A stretch of 64,000 bases of DNA from positions 28,142,998-28,206,997 of the forward strand of contig NC_091165.1 in NCBI RefSeq assembly GCF_040958095.1, written 5' to 3'. The DNA is from Procambarus clarkii (lineage: Eukaryota > Arthropoda > Malacostraca > Decapoda > Cambaridae). Within the stretch, counting starts at the first letter, position 1. Each line of letters opens with the position of its first letter. The notes beneath the pieces are model-generated. The model made no database searches and was not told the DNA's origin. It saw only the letters and a program-made list of their open reading frames with translations. Position numbers and translations under genes: made by a program. Positions 1 through 13,000 of the stretch are shown here, in pieces.

Positions 1-350
1 CACCTCCCTCACATAATGCTATTATTTCTAAGTTAAATAGAACATTTTTGCCATACTACTTTCATGCATCTTCCGTACAGACTAAGATCACGCATTGCTG
101 TTATATATTAAAGATTATCTACGTTTACTCGACCATAATGCGCAATTCACAGGCAAGCAAGCAAGCAACAATAGTCAGTGAGTGAGTCAACAATACATAG
201 ATGGGTGAGCGGCAGTCAGGAAGCCTTACTCACGTGGCAGCAGCAGGCGGCGACGGATGGTCGGTGTGTGAAGTTGTCTCGCCTCGCGTCCACTATTTCC
301 ACCTTCAGTGCAAGTGAGGAAACACGTGGTTAAGGAGGAGGTCAAGGAAG
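1..350 (+). promoter_or_regulatory. 5' flank and probable 5' UTR of the mannosidase gene
   Basis: About 350 bases precede the chosen start. The stretch around 225-330 is more GC-rich than its surroundings. I see no convincing TATA box and cannot place the transcription start. An upstream ATG at 201 opens a 38-codon reading frame. Confidence 0.4.
201..317 (+). other. Possible upstream ORF, 38 codons
   Basis: ATG at 201 runs open to TGA at 315-317, ending 33 bases before the main start. It matters only if transcription starts upstream of 201, which the sequence does not show. No family recognised. Confidence 0.25.
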
Positions 351-455
351 ATGGAGATGAGTCTTGGAGATACCAAGAACAGGGGCAAGACCGCGATGTG
401 GGCCGCTGGCTGCCTGGTTTTCTTCGCCTTACTTACTCAAGTCATTGCCAATCCG
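351..455 (+). CDS. MAN2B1: Mannosidase exon 1: signal peptide
   Basis: Encodes residues 1-35, a basic N-terminus followed by hydrophobic [16 protein letters not shown], ending at codon Pro35 before donor gtgagt (phase 0). Confidence 0.9.
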
Positions 456-1602
456 GTGAGTAGAATTTGTAATAATAATAATTATAGTAATTGTAATAGT
501 AATAATAATAATCGTTGCAATATAAATGTAGATTATCGTTAAGTTGAAAATAAATTTTTAAAGATGACACTTGCTTGTAAGGGATAGGCATAAGTTCAAT
601 GCTTTGTTTGTCGAAAATTGGAGGCCAGACGCTTAGGCTAGCCTACCCCAAATTGGCAAGGTACTCACCTAGTTGTGTTTGCTGGGGTTGAGGTTTGGCT
701 TTTTGGTCCCGCCTCAACTGTCAATCAACTGGATGAATGGTACGGGACGGACATGGGCTGGTCGAAGTTGACCCAAGTTAATTGCTTTAAGAAATATCAG
801 CAATTATAAACAGCCCTAGGCTACTTTTATGGCGGCTTCATGAAGTCAAGTGTGTGAAATATGGCGGGTGATTAACTTGGAGTTGTTACTCGTAAAGCTA
901 AATAATGAAAACGGAAGAGAAGAGAAAGCAAAGCAAAGCATCTGAAACCATACATTTGTGTCTCAGAATGTTCGGTAATACGTTTATTGTTTGTGATGTG
1001 TGTCTATGTATGTATTAACACGTTGTACTGAACGGGGTGAGAATAGCTTGAGCTACCTCATCCCTTTGTGTGTATTTTACCTCAATAAACTTATTTCAAT
1101 TTCAATTTCATACATCTGTTGCAGTGTTTCTTGAGGGAGAGATAGAGATATAGCTAGATAGAGATATAGGTAAAGAGATAGATATATAGTAAAAGAGGTA
1201 GATAGAGATATAGAGCGAAATATATATAGAGATAGGTAGAGAGAAGGGAGACAGACAGACCCCCAGCAACGCCGAGAATCATGAACAAAATATTTTAGTC
1301 CAACCAGAATCATCGTCAAATAATTATAAATATTGTTCTTAACTAAAATATTAATATACGTTTCCGTTTACACGTGTATTCATTTGTTATTAAGTGGAGG
1401 GCGACCAACCATGGTACGTCCAAGCACATCAACCGGTTTATAGTATGTAGCCCCTACGTGCATATTGGCACATGCACTGCATATTGGCACATGCACGCAA
1501 ACTCTTTGTTTGGTAAGAAATCCCACCCACACGCACACGCTCAATCATTCGCTCATACATGCTATCATGCAAATTTGGAATTAGCATATGTGTATCCTAT
1601 AT

Positions 1603-1681
<79 letters not shown>

Positions 1682-4600
1682 TTTTTGTATACACAAGGTA
1701 CATTGGGTTTGTGAGAATACATAGCATAGTATTTACAATCTTGTAAAGCCACTAGTACTCGCAGCGTTTCGGGCAGGTCCTTAATCTAACAGATAATTTT
1801 AAGTAGGTAAATTCTAGCAGAATTAATAAAATGATAACAGATACATTGCAAGAAAAAAATGAGATGAGAGAGATTAATAAGTATATTAAAGCACATTGGT
1901 ATATTAAAGCTCTGATTGATTACATTGACAGCTTGATTGGTAATTTAAACAAGATTAATAGACACATAATAGATATATTAGTTTCGTGGACAATTCCTGA
2001 ATTTACCTAAATTCTTGTCCAGTCGACGGCCCCTTTTTTATTTACACTGTAATCTTTCATATATAATAGGGTAGCAGCACATTGCTGTGTATACCTAAGC
2101 TTGTTAATAAAAAAGGCGCCTTGTCAAAGTACCCTACATTATTCATAAGGATTTTGTCCATTTGCATTTTTTATTTACGGAACAATTAAACCGGAAGTAG
2201 ATATTAATTGTAATATGAACTATACATACATCATCACTGATTTACAAACGTTAATATGTAAGTAATTTAATAAAGGAAAATGCCACGTCATTCATAAAGG
2301 ATCGAGCAATATAGATCACAGTTATTTCATTAAAAATATTTTCTTATTATTCCTGATAAGAAAGGAACCTTAGCAAAATAACCCAACAAGTACAACATAT
2401 ATGGACAAATCCTACATAACTATATAAGCCATCAAAGGTACCTTTTAATGTAGGAAAGAAAAACAACCATAGTTATACGTAAATACCTTGTTCAGCCTCG
2501 CACTGTTGCATTGATTTGAAGCTCTGAGATAAAGCATCTGTAAAGCTATAATCACTGGAGAAAGTCCAACGCGAGGCAGCTGTGAAAATTGCGAAACTTA
2601 CCTGGATAAACTGACAAGCTTTTCTACCAAAGTTCTGGCCACACTACCAAAGTTCTATCAAAGTATTGATCACACAGACACATTAAAAAATGATGGGTTT
2701 GGTTACATAATCCCGGGCCATTTCTTCACACATGACGCATGCCGGAGGCAACAACCTCATATACGCTTGCAAATTAGGTTGCTAAGCCACACTGCAGAAA
2801 ACCCCTAGACTACTTGTATAATTAGTCTTCCAAAGAACTAACGCTCACACGATGAGTATGCGATGCACGATGCACTACCGCTCACAAGATGAGTATGGGA
2901 TGCACTACCGCTCGCAAGATGAGTATGGGATGCACTACCGCTCACAAGATGAGTATGGGATGCACTACCGCTCACATGACGAGTATGGGGTGCACAATGA
3001 ACTACCGCTCACAGGATGAGTATGGCGTGCACAATGCACTACTGCTCACAGGGTGAGTATGGGGTGCACAATGCTCTACTGCTCACTTGATGAGTATGGG
3101 GTGCACAATAAACTTCCGCTCACAGGATAGATATGGGGTGTCCAATAAATCCTGAAAATACAGTTTCTTCATTGAAAAATACCGAGTTTGCTTAAAGCAA
3201 TAACACTTGCGCCTAAAGGGAAAGTGAGCGGGAACAAAAAAGGAGGTCCAGTCACCCGAACGTCTATGAGAGAGCCTTCCCAGGATAGACGGTCAAATTA
3301 GTTTACAGAAATGCTGGGTGTGGCGTAAGGTGTGAGTATGTGTCTGTGTATGTGTGTGAGTGTGCGTCAGGTGAGAATCCTGTGTACTTTGGCTAGGACA
3401 TGACCTCCTACTGCTAATCCGGTTACGCTTATTGCTGACGTCTTGTATAACATTTACATCACGTGTCAGCGGTCACAAACATTTAATGCGAAACCCCCCC
3501 CGGCTCCCCACCCCCCTCACAAGCAATAGGCTCGAATAAACAGAACGCGGGGAAAGTGGCATCCATCATCAATATCACAGAGATGTGTCATCCTGTTAAC
3601 CGACCTTGTTTCTTTCGTTTTCAGACATGCAATCCTGGAATGACAGGCTTTCTTAATGTGCACCTTGTCTGTCACACGCATGATGATGTGGGCTGGCTCA
3701 AAACAGTTGATCAGTATTACTATGGCTGTAAGTATAGAGTTCCGTGGGACAGATTAATTGTATTTTCAATATATCATAAAGTTCAATGACATAAAACATA
3801 AAAACATTATATTTTATGTCATTAAAACATTTCTAAAAATCTGTATATTGTAAAAAAAAAAAAGATAGGAGGTAGAATTACTAGTTGACAGAGCCCGAGT
3901 GCATGGGGGAATTGTGTGAAACCCCGGCAAGTCTTCAGTGGAACTCTTGGGACCCTTGTGGGTACAGTAGTACTTCAGGTTGCATTTTTTTTTTTACCAT
4001 GTGGTGCAGTCGACTAGAGCGTGCCTGGGAACACCCAGCGCATAAGTTCGAACCCCCCATCAAGGCTCCTGTTGGATTTATTCATTAATATATCACATTA
4101 ATGTGATTTCATTGTGTAGTGAATTTATATATTGTTAGAAATTTGCCATAAAAACATTTCAACCAATCTATATACTATATTTGAAAATCTTTCGTTTCGG
4201 TGTTCGATTTATACTCAAATTGACCTAAACATTGCAGAGAAATGTTGGCTTTAAAATCCTTTTCTAAATGTACAAATGAATTTCTGTTCCTTGCAGCAAT
4301 TGATATTCAGAGGGCGGGTATTTCTGCTCGTTCCAGCAAAAAGTAACATTCAGAGGACGGGTATTTCTGTTCCTTCCAGCAAAGAATGACAATCAGAGGG
4401 CGGGTATTTCTATTCCTTCCAGCAAAGAATGGCATTCATAGGGCGGGTATTTCTGTTCCTTCCAGCAAAGAATGACATTCAGAGGGCGGGTATTTCTGTT
4501 CCTTCCAGCAAAGAATGACATTCAGAGGGCGGGTATTTCTGTTCCTTCCAGCAAAGAATGACATTCAGAGGGCGGGTATTTCTGTTCCTTCCAGCAAAGA

Positions 4601-7012
4601 ATGACATTCAGAGGGCGGGTATTTCTGTTCCTTCCAGCAAAGAATGACATTCAGAGGGCGGGTGTGCAGTATGTGCTGGACTCCGTAATACAGGCACTCA
4701 AGGACGACATTGAGAAAAAGTTCATCTACGTGGAGTCAGCTTTCTTCTTCAGGTGGTGGGACAACCAAACAGCTGATATGCAGAAGTTAGTGAAGGTAAA
4801 CAACGCGATAAGAAATATGCAGAAATAGGCTTCAGGTAACAGAAATAGCATGGGCCGGATGATATTAAATTAAAAAAAATCGTTATAGAGATGGTAGTTG
4901 ATTGAAGAAGACACTGGGGGAGAAAATAAGCATACTAATTAAGTTGCCGTGGATGTTTGGGTGAGGAGGTTGGGATTGATTTTGAAAAGGGAGTTGGGGT
5001 GATTTTGGAGAGGAAATGGACAGCTCAGTATGCAAAACTGAGGACTGGTCTAACAGTGGTTTGTTAGAGATTGAAAAATAACGGTGCGGAAGTACGATAG
5101 TGGAAAACCCCCTATGAAATAACTAACGAGGTATTTCAAAACATACCTCTTTTGAAATACCTCGTTAGTTATTTCATAGGGGTTTTCCACTATCGTAGAA
5201 ATAGTGCCTCTATTTCCTCCCTCTCTCTCTTCTTCCCCCCGTCCAATCCCAAATTCTTATCCTGACCCCCTTCCCAGTGCTATATAATCGTAATAGCTTT
5301 GCGCTTTCCCCCTGATAATTCCTCCTCTCTTCTCTCCTACTTTGGAGCTGAGAGTTAAGAGAAGGTTGAGGTTGTGATGACTGTTCTGTCTTGAGGCATA
5401 TATGGAAAGGTGTTGATGTTAGCGTGGGGTTTGTTGGTGAATGTTTCGGAGAAGTTTGAGGAAGATGGATGTTGAGGAGCTAGGATTGACGTTGGGAGAT
5501 AAGGTTGGGTAGATTTTGAAGAGGAGGTTGTGGTGTATGTTAGTCCAGGACGTTGCCAAGGTTGATAATATATGATGGCGATGCTAGGGTGAATGTTGGA
5601 AGAGGTGTGGCATGGATATTGGAGAGGATGTGGTGTAGATGTCCGGCAAGATCTCTGGTGTGGATGTTGGAGGGGATGTGACGTGGACATTGGAGCATGT
5701 ATGCTCTAGGGTATGTGACGTGGACATTGGAGCATGTATGCTCTAGGGGATGTGACGTGGACATTGAAGCATGTATGCTCTAGGGGATGTGACGTGGACA
5801 TTGGATCATGTATGCTCTAGGGGATGTGACGTGGACATTGGATCATGTATGCTCTAGGGGATGTGACGTGGACATTGGAGCATGTATGCTCTAGGAGATG
5901 TGACGTGGACATTGGAGCATGTATGCTCTAGGGGATGTGACGTGGACATTGGATCATGTATGCTCTAGGGGATGTGACGTGGACATTGGAGCATGTATGC
6001 TCTAGGGGATGTGACGTGGACATTGGAGCATGTATGCTCTAGGGGATGTGACGTGGACATTGGAGCATGTATGCTCTAGGGGATGTGACGTGGATATTAA
6101 AGATGAGTTGTTGATGTTTGACAGCATTTGGAAAGGATGTGGCGTGGCTGTTGGAGAGGATGTGATGTGGATGATGGAAAGGATGTGGCGTGGATGTTGG
6201 AGAGGATGTGGTGTGAATGTCTGAAAAGATCTGGTGTGGATGTTGAAAATGATGTGATGCTGACTTTGAAGCGTGTATGTTTTAGAGGATGTGGCATGGA
6301 TGTTGAAGATATGGTACTCATCTAGTTGTGCCTGCGGGGGTTGAGCTTCGGCTCTGTGGTCCCGTCTCTCAACTGTCAATCAACTGGTGTACAGATTCCT
6401 GAGCCTATACTGGGCTCGATCATATCTACATTTGAAACTGTGTATAGAGTCTGCCTCCACCACATCACTACCTAATGCATTCCATCTGTTAACTACACTT
6501 GATACTGACAAAGTTCTTTCTAACGTCCCTGTGGGTCATTTGGGTACTCAGTTTCCACCTGTGTCCCGTTGTTCACGTACCACCCGTGCTAAATAGTTTA
6601 TCTGAATCTATCCTGTCAATCCTCTTGAGAATTTTATAGATGGCGATCATGTCTCCCCTTACTCTTCTGTCTTCCATGGTGGTGATGTATGAGAGCATGT
6701 GGCATGGATGTTAGGGGAAATATGGTATGGAAGTCAAAAAAGAAGTTATGGTGAAGGCTGAGGGAAGATCGAGTAACCGAGGTGTGTAAAGGACTAAGAT
6801 AACCAAAATGAGGGAGGAGAGAACGAGATTAAAGTGGTTGAGAGGAAGATATCAGGTGAATGTATGTCAGATGGGAGTAAATCAAGGAATCTTGGATAAA
6901 GAATAGGCTACTGCAAGCAGTTATAAACACAACTTCTGTTCATGCCAAGTACGTGTAGAGATAACAAAGGATTGGTGTACTGCACCTCCCTTCAGCTGAC
7001 TAATTATGTAAC

Positions 7013-7088
<76 letters not shown>

Positions 7089-10000
7089 AAATAATACAAA
7101 ATAATAGTAATAGTAATAAAATAATAATAATAATTTGTATTTAAAAGTACTACATACAAAACATGATACATTGTTTGACTAATTGTTACAAAGTATGTAT
7201 ACTTAATCTAATATTAAAACAATTAATAAAATCACTAATACAGTACACAAAGCTTTATATTTTTGCTTGTATTGTCACTGGTGTAAAGCATGGTTGTTCT
7301 GCAGTTGCTTGTTGCCCGGGGACAGTTGGAGTTCATCAATGGGGGTTGGTGCATGAACGATGAGGCAGCAGCTCACTACAATGCCATCATTGACCAAATG
7401 ACCCTCGGTCTTGCGTACGTAACACTTCTATAATTGCCGTTTTCTCTTTTTGGGCTCCTATATTATTAACACATCAATGTAACTTTTGTTCTTTTAATTA
7501 TTTTAGATGACATAGCATTAGAACAATAAATGAACAATGAATTAACATTTAAACATTTATTTTTTTAGAATGAATTAAAAACATGTTATAAACATGTTGT
7601 AAAATGTGTTGATTTGTCGATGCTGTATAATATGTGTTCTATAGACATATTGTGTAAGCATATACAAATCTATAATATTTTATGAACTCTTCATGACGTG
7701 TACATGCGTGGTGGCCTGGCACACGTGACGTGTGACGACTATATATGATTTGACTTTGTGCATTTATGTGAACACATCAACAAATGGAAATGTTTTCCTA
7801 CTGGAATAAGTCTGACTTAGACTGTCTGAGGTATTGTTATCCTGTTTGACTGACTGCAAATGCCATGATTATAAAACTTATTAACTTACATGGTTAACTA
7901 ATGCTACACAGAACAGCAACATTCATTAATTCATAAGTGGCATGTGTAATCTCTTCAGGCATAGGATTTATATAATAGACCTTAGTATACAGCTTTCTGC
8001 CTAATGACATGCCCAATAAATAATGATTACAGGGTAAAACCAAAACTTTAATAGCAGGTCATAACAAAAGCTTTATGCAGATAAAAGTTAAAGCTCAGTT
8101 TGTTCCATTCACCTGAGCTGTATGGGTCTTGAACCATGGACCCCTCGTGTGTGAGGCCTAAGCTTTATCGACTGGGCTGTGAGTAGTCTTAATAAGGAAA
8201 GTTTCTCACTTTGTTATTACTGTATCATAATTTACCTTGTTTCCCTTAGCAAGCTGAACACCACCTTCGGTGAGGAGGCTCGGCCTACGGTGGCCTGGCA
8301 GATTGATCCATTTGGCCATTCCCGGGAACAGGTTAGAAATATTTGCTTTACATAACCATTTAAATAGCCTTAAGTGTCAGAGAAAGACATTTAACATTCA
8401 TGGATGTATTTTATAATTTTCTGAATAGGGTAAATGGCTTACAAAGGTGCTTTATACACCTTGGTAAACCAATTACTGTGCGATGTAGTACTGTACATAT
8501 AGAAATACAGTATGTACAGTACTGTATTTCATTTTACTTATACTGTATGTGGTATATCAACTTTACAATAATTTCCTATTTAACTTACACTTTCACAAAT
8601 AATGTATTTGGATTACTGTACAGTACTGTATATGTTTATGTACTCACTGCAGGCTAGTTTGTTTGCTCAAATGGGATTTGATGGACTGTTCTTTGGTCGT
8701 CTTGACCATGATGACAAAAGTACCCGCTGGGCCGAGAAGACTATGGAAATGGTGTGGCAGGGAAGCCAAAATTTAGGTATGTTCCTGAAACTGTGCTTTC
8801 AACCCATGACTCACCACACTGCACCAGTGTTTTTACTTTTTTTGTACATTTTTTGTCATATATGTACCTCCTCTGTATATTCTAGTTCTAATGAATAATT
8901 TTTTGGTTATGTTTTATTTTCTGCAGTCTTCATTAATAAAGTTGTGCAACTATGCACTAGGCCATCTATTGATATTTGTTACTACTCTGTTGTCTTCGAT
9001 TGTCTGTACTGTGCTTGTACTCCCCATCAGATCTGCTTGGGTAATTCCTTCTTTAAGTGATAAAGAACTTTATTTCATCATGAGTGAACTTCTAGTACAG
9101 TTCTGGATAAAAAAATTCTATTATTATTAATTATTATATATTATTGTAGTAAATTAGAGGAGATAACATTGCAGAAATGGGCATAGTATATTGCATAGCA
9201 TAAGGTGGCATTATATAAAGTACATAATTACTTATGCATTTTGAATAGGTTTTATTTTATCTTAGTTACTAACTTGCAGTTCTTTTCCTGTGCATCACTG
9301 GATTCTAAAGGTAAATCAGCTTGGCTCTTCACGGGAGTTCTACCCAATGGCTATGGACCCCCGAGTGGGTTTTGTTTTGACATACTCTGCAACGATGACC
9401 CTATCATGGACGATCGTCGCCTTCATGATTATAATGTCAATGAAAAGGTAAACATGTCATTTACCTTTAATTACTGTGTATGGAAGAATCATTCATAGCC
9501 AGTGTCTTCTACATAATTGATGTCTCCATTAATTAGTGCATCACAGAACTAAATAATTGTAAAAAAATGCAAATTAATAATGCTTATTGATTAGTATTAA
9601 GTATGGCAAAAGGTTTGGATTGCTTTGTAAACTCACTCTAATAACTCCTAATTGTTAATACAATATGTAAAATTTAAATAGAAAGAGCACCAGTGATCAT
9701 CAGAGCAACAGATATTTTTAGGGAAGTACAAAAATCTATTATTTGCACACAACACTAGCACTTTGCAAAATGGGAAGGCAAGTTGGGTCATTTGGAATAG
9801 GTCAATATGGGCTTTGGAGGAGACTCGCTCTGCTAGCCTTGATTATGCCCATCCACTAGCTGCCCAATAAATGGCCACCAACTAAGTTAATTCTCATATC
9901 AGGAATGATTGAAGGCCACAAGGCTAACAACACTGCAAACCAAACATGACAAGGCTGGTCACATCGAAAGTTTTAAAATACGGAACAATTTGGACGACAT

Positions 10001-13000
10001 TGATCCAGACAACTTCTTTGAAAGGTCAGATATAATACAAACAAGGAGCAACAGTTTCAAGCTCAACAAGCTATAATGTAGGTCAGAAAACAGGAGATGC
10101 TTTTTCACCCACAGGGTTATTAAGACATGAAACTGCCAACCCACCAACGCCCTTAATGCCAAAACACTGCTGAATTTTAAAATCTAGCTCGATAAAATCA
10201 TCAAGACAAATGGGGGCACCATAGACAAGCTGCTGGCTTCCTATCCTAATCATGGCCACTAGAGAGATTGTGCCCCTCAGGTAAATAACCCATATTTCTC
10301 CTATTCCCACTTCATGCCTCACCCTTTGGGGTATTCTTTTCCTATATAATTTATTATTATTATTGGTATTATTATTATAGTGCACATTCTCTGACTCGGT
10401 CACTTCCATACTGGAAGGCTCACAAGGTTACAACAAAGTTCTTGATCTATTGTCTTACTTGACACTAGAGGATAAATATTATGAAGACAATAGCAATGAT
10501 GATAATTGCATATAATTAACTCACAACTTTTTACAATTATTTGCAGATTTTTGTACATAAAAATTAATGGAGATATTAATTCAAGAGGTAAGATCAATAA
10601 GAATAATAATTATAATTTAATTTATAAGATTTTATTTAACAAATAGATAAAATAATCGTAATTTTGGATCAATTGAGTGAATATGTACTGTATAGCAGTT
10701 TTTAGTTTAGTTTCTTATTTTGAATTCCATACTGCTCAGAAAACAGGATAAGTTGGAAAATGTAGTACAATACAGTGTAAGTAATTTGAAGAATAGTTAA
10801 GTACAAGTAATAGGACAACAATACATGCAGCCTATGTACATTACTGTGATTACAGAATATTATTATTGTTATTATTATTAAAAATAGAGTAGATTAGCTT
10901 GGAACAATACGGGCAGCTCTTTACTTTACACTCCTTACACTGCTGAACCACTGTAAAGAAAAAATTCTTATCTGTATGTCACTGAATTCACATTCTCCAA
11001 TACAGTACTGAGTATATCGAGGGCTGCCTGTTTTGTATAGAGAGGAAATATGATAAAATAAGACACTACTATTCTGTTCTGAGATGTTGTTGTTGAAGAT
11101 TCAGCTACTTGGCACATAAGTTCCAAGTAGCTCGGGCTATGGTGAGCCCATAGTGAACTTCTCTACTGAGAATTAAAGACATACAATACTGTGTACTAAA
11201 TTTAAAGCACATGTATACAGGTAAGCACATTTTTGTTTCACCTTGCTTTTAGTTTCTTCCTTTCTTGTCTTCTTTACACTAACACCATTCATTCACATAG
11301 TCTATCAATCTGTGTCATAGCTGCACTATGAATGTTAACTGACTTAATTTAGTTCTCAAATAATGTAAGCTACTAAATTTACATGCAGTATTGTTATACT
11401 AATAAGAATATAAACAGATTTGTTAAATTGTTAAACGAATTGATGCATTGATATCTAAGTACTGTAGTACAGAACTGTACTGTCATTCTGATAAAAAATC
11501 TCCTTTAGCCTTTAATGATTGTCATCCATTGGCTTAAGAAAATATGAAAAGTAAATCCTCATGAGTCCATATACTGCACCTTGATAAGCTAATGAGATAT
11601 TATTTGGTTATTCTTGCTTAGTAAATCATGAGTCAAAAGTGCTAATAAAGCATTGCTGATGGATTTTTACATGATACATAGTACAATAACTCAAACTTTT
11701 TTGTTGAAACTACTGAAACAGTTAACTCTTTCAATCAACTTAAGAATTTCGGATTCTTTAAATCCCTGTGCGATGATTTGCTTCGCCAGGTGGAAGATTT
11801 CTTGAAGGCAGCTCAGAACCAGGCTGAAGGCTATGCCACTGACCACATAATCATGACCATGGGGGAAGATTTCAACTACCAGAGTGCTGATATGTGGTAT
11901 AAGAATCTAGACAAACTCATCAGGTAGGAACCATAATTAAGACTCAAATGACAAAATTAAATGATTTTTATAACTACATACAATGACCTAGCATTAACAG
12001 TTTCTTATTTGTGTAGTTCCTATGTGCTGCTTTTTTGCATATTGTTCTACGTATAACTGCTTGCATTTTTCACAGCAGTTGTTTGAATTCTCAGTTAAAT
12101 CATATTTTAAATATACAGTACAGCATATGATCCCTGTTCCTAGTCACTCTTTTTTTGTCACTAAAATTTCTCACTTGCATGGAAATTCTCTGTACATATG
12201 AATTTAAGAATAAAAGAACTGTAGAAGTGTCTGTAAAATTGTTCAAAGCCACCCAAAGCCTCTTAGAATTACATAAGCAAAGAAGAAATGTATATATATA
12301 TTTTACTGTAATGCTGCTTCTAAAATTGTAGTACATGAAAAAAACTTAATTTTACTCTGAAATCAGATAATTTTATAACAAAATATACCAAAATTGGTGG
12401 TGGGTGACGCCGAAGAAAGTTGACAATTTGAATGTCTCATCAACTTTCTTTACCATCACATACCACCAGTTTTGCTATATTTTGTTTTAAAATTATCTGA
12501 TTTCAGACTAAAGTAATTTTTTTTCATGTTCTACATATTGGTCTCATTTCATTCAACATTTAGCTTATTTCTGAGTAAAACTATGTTTGTTCATATTCTC
12601 CATTCAGCACCAACATTTTAGTAAGCAAATGTTATATTTTTTCTTTATTTATGCAAATTCTAGCAGGCTTTTGGTAATTCTATAGATCACTTCAGAAGGC
12701 TTATTGGCCTATTCGAGACAGCGAAAGGGGCTTTTGCAGTTCCCAGTAGTCTTATGTCTGCATGTTCTTTTGTTATATTATTTTCATGAGCTAGTTGCTG
12801 CCCTTGTTGTATGCTCACATGCTAACTATATGTATCCTCACATTTTTGTTATTTTCATTATTAAAAGCATAAACCCCCCATTAAGTAACTCGGGCATGAA
12901 GTATAGTTCAAGTGCAAGAGAAACAAGCAACATTGTAATAGGATGACACACATCTAAAAAGTGATGAAAATGTATGAAAATGGTGGTTTTGTCAGGTCCT

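Noticed and set aside
5093-5197. microRNA precursor
   Set aside because: Arms pair almost perfectly over 48 bp, unlike typical animal pre-miRNA with bulges; a foldback insertion is simpler. Small-RNA data would decide.
5675-6100. CRISPR-like array of 37-bp repeats
   Set aside because: Repeats are head-to-tail without unique spacers, and the DNA is eukaryotic.
5355-6379. Several 60-125-codon frames rich in His/Ser/Thr or Trp/Met
   Set aside because: Arise from the 37-bp minisatellite and its degenerate flanks.
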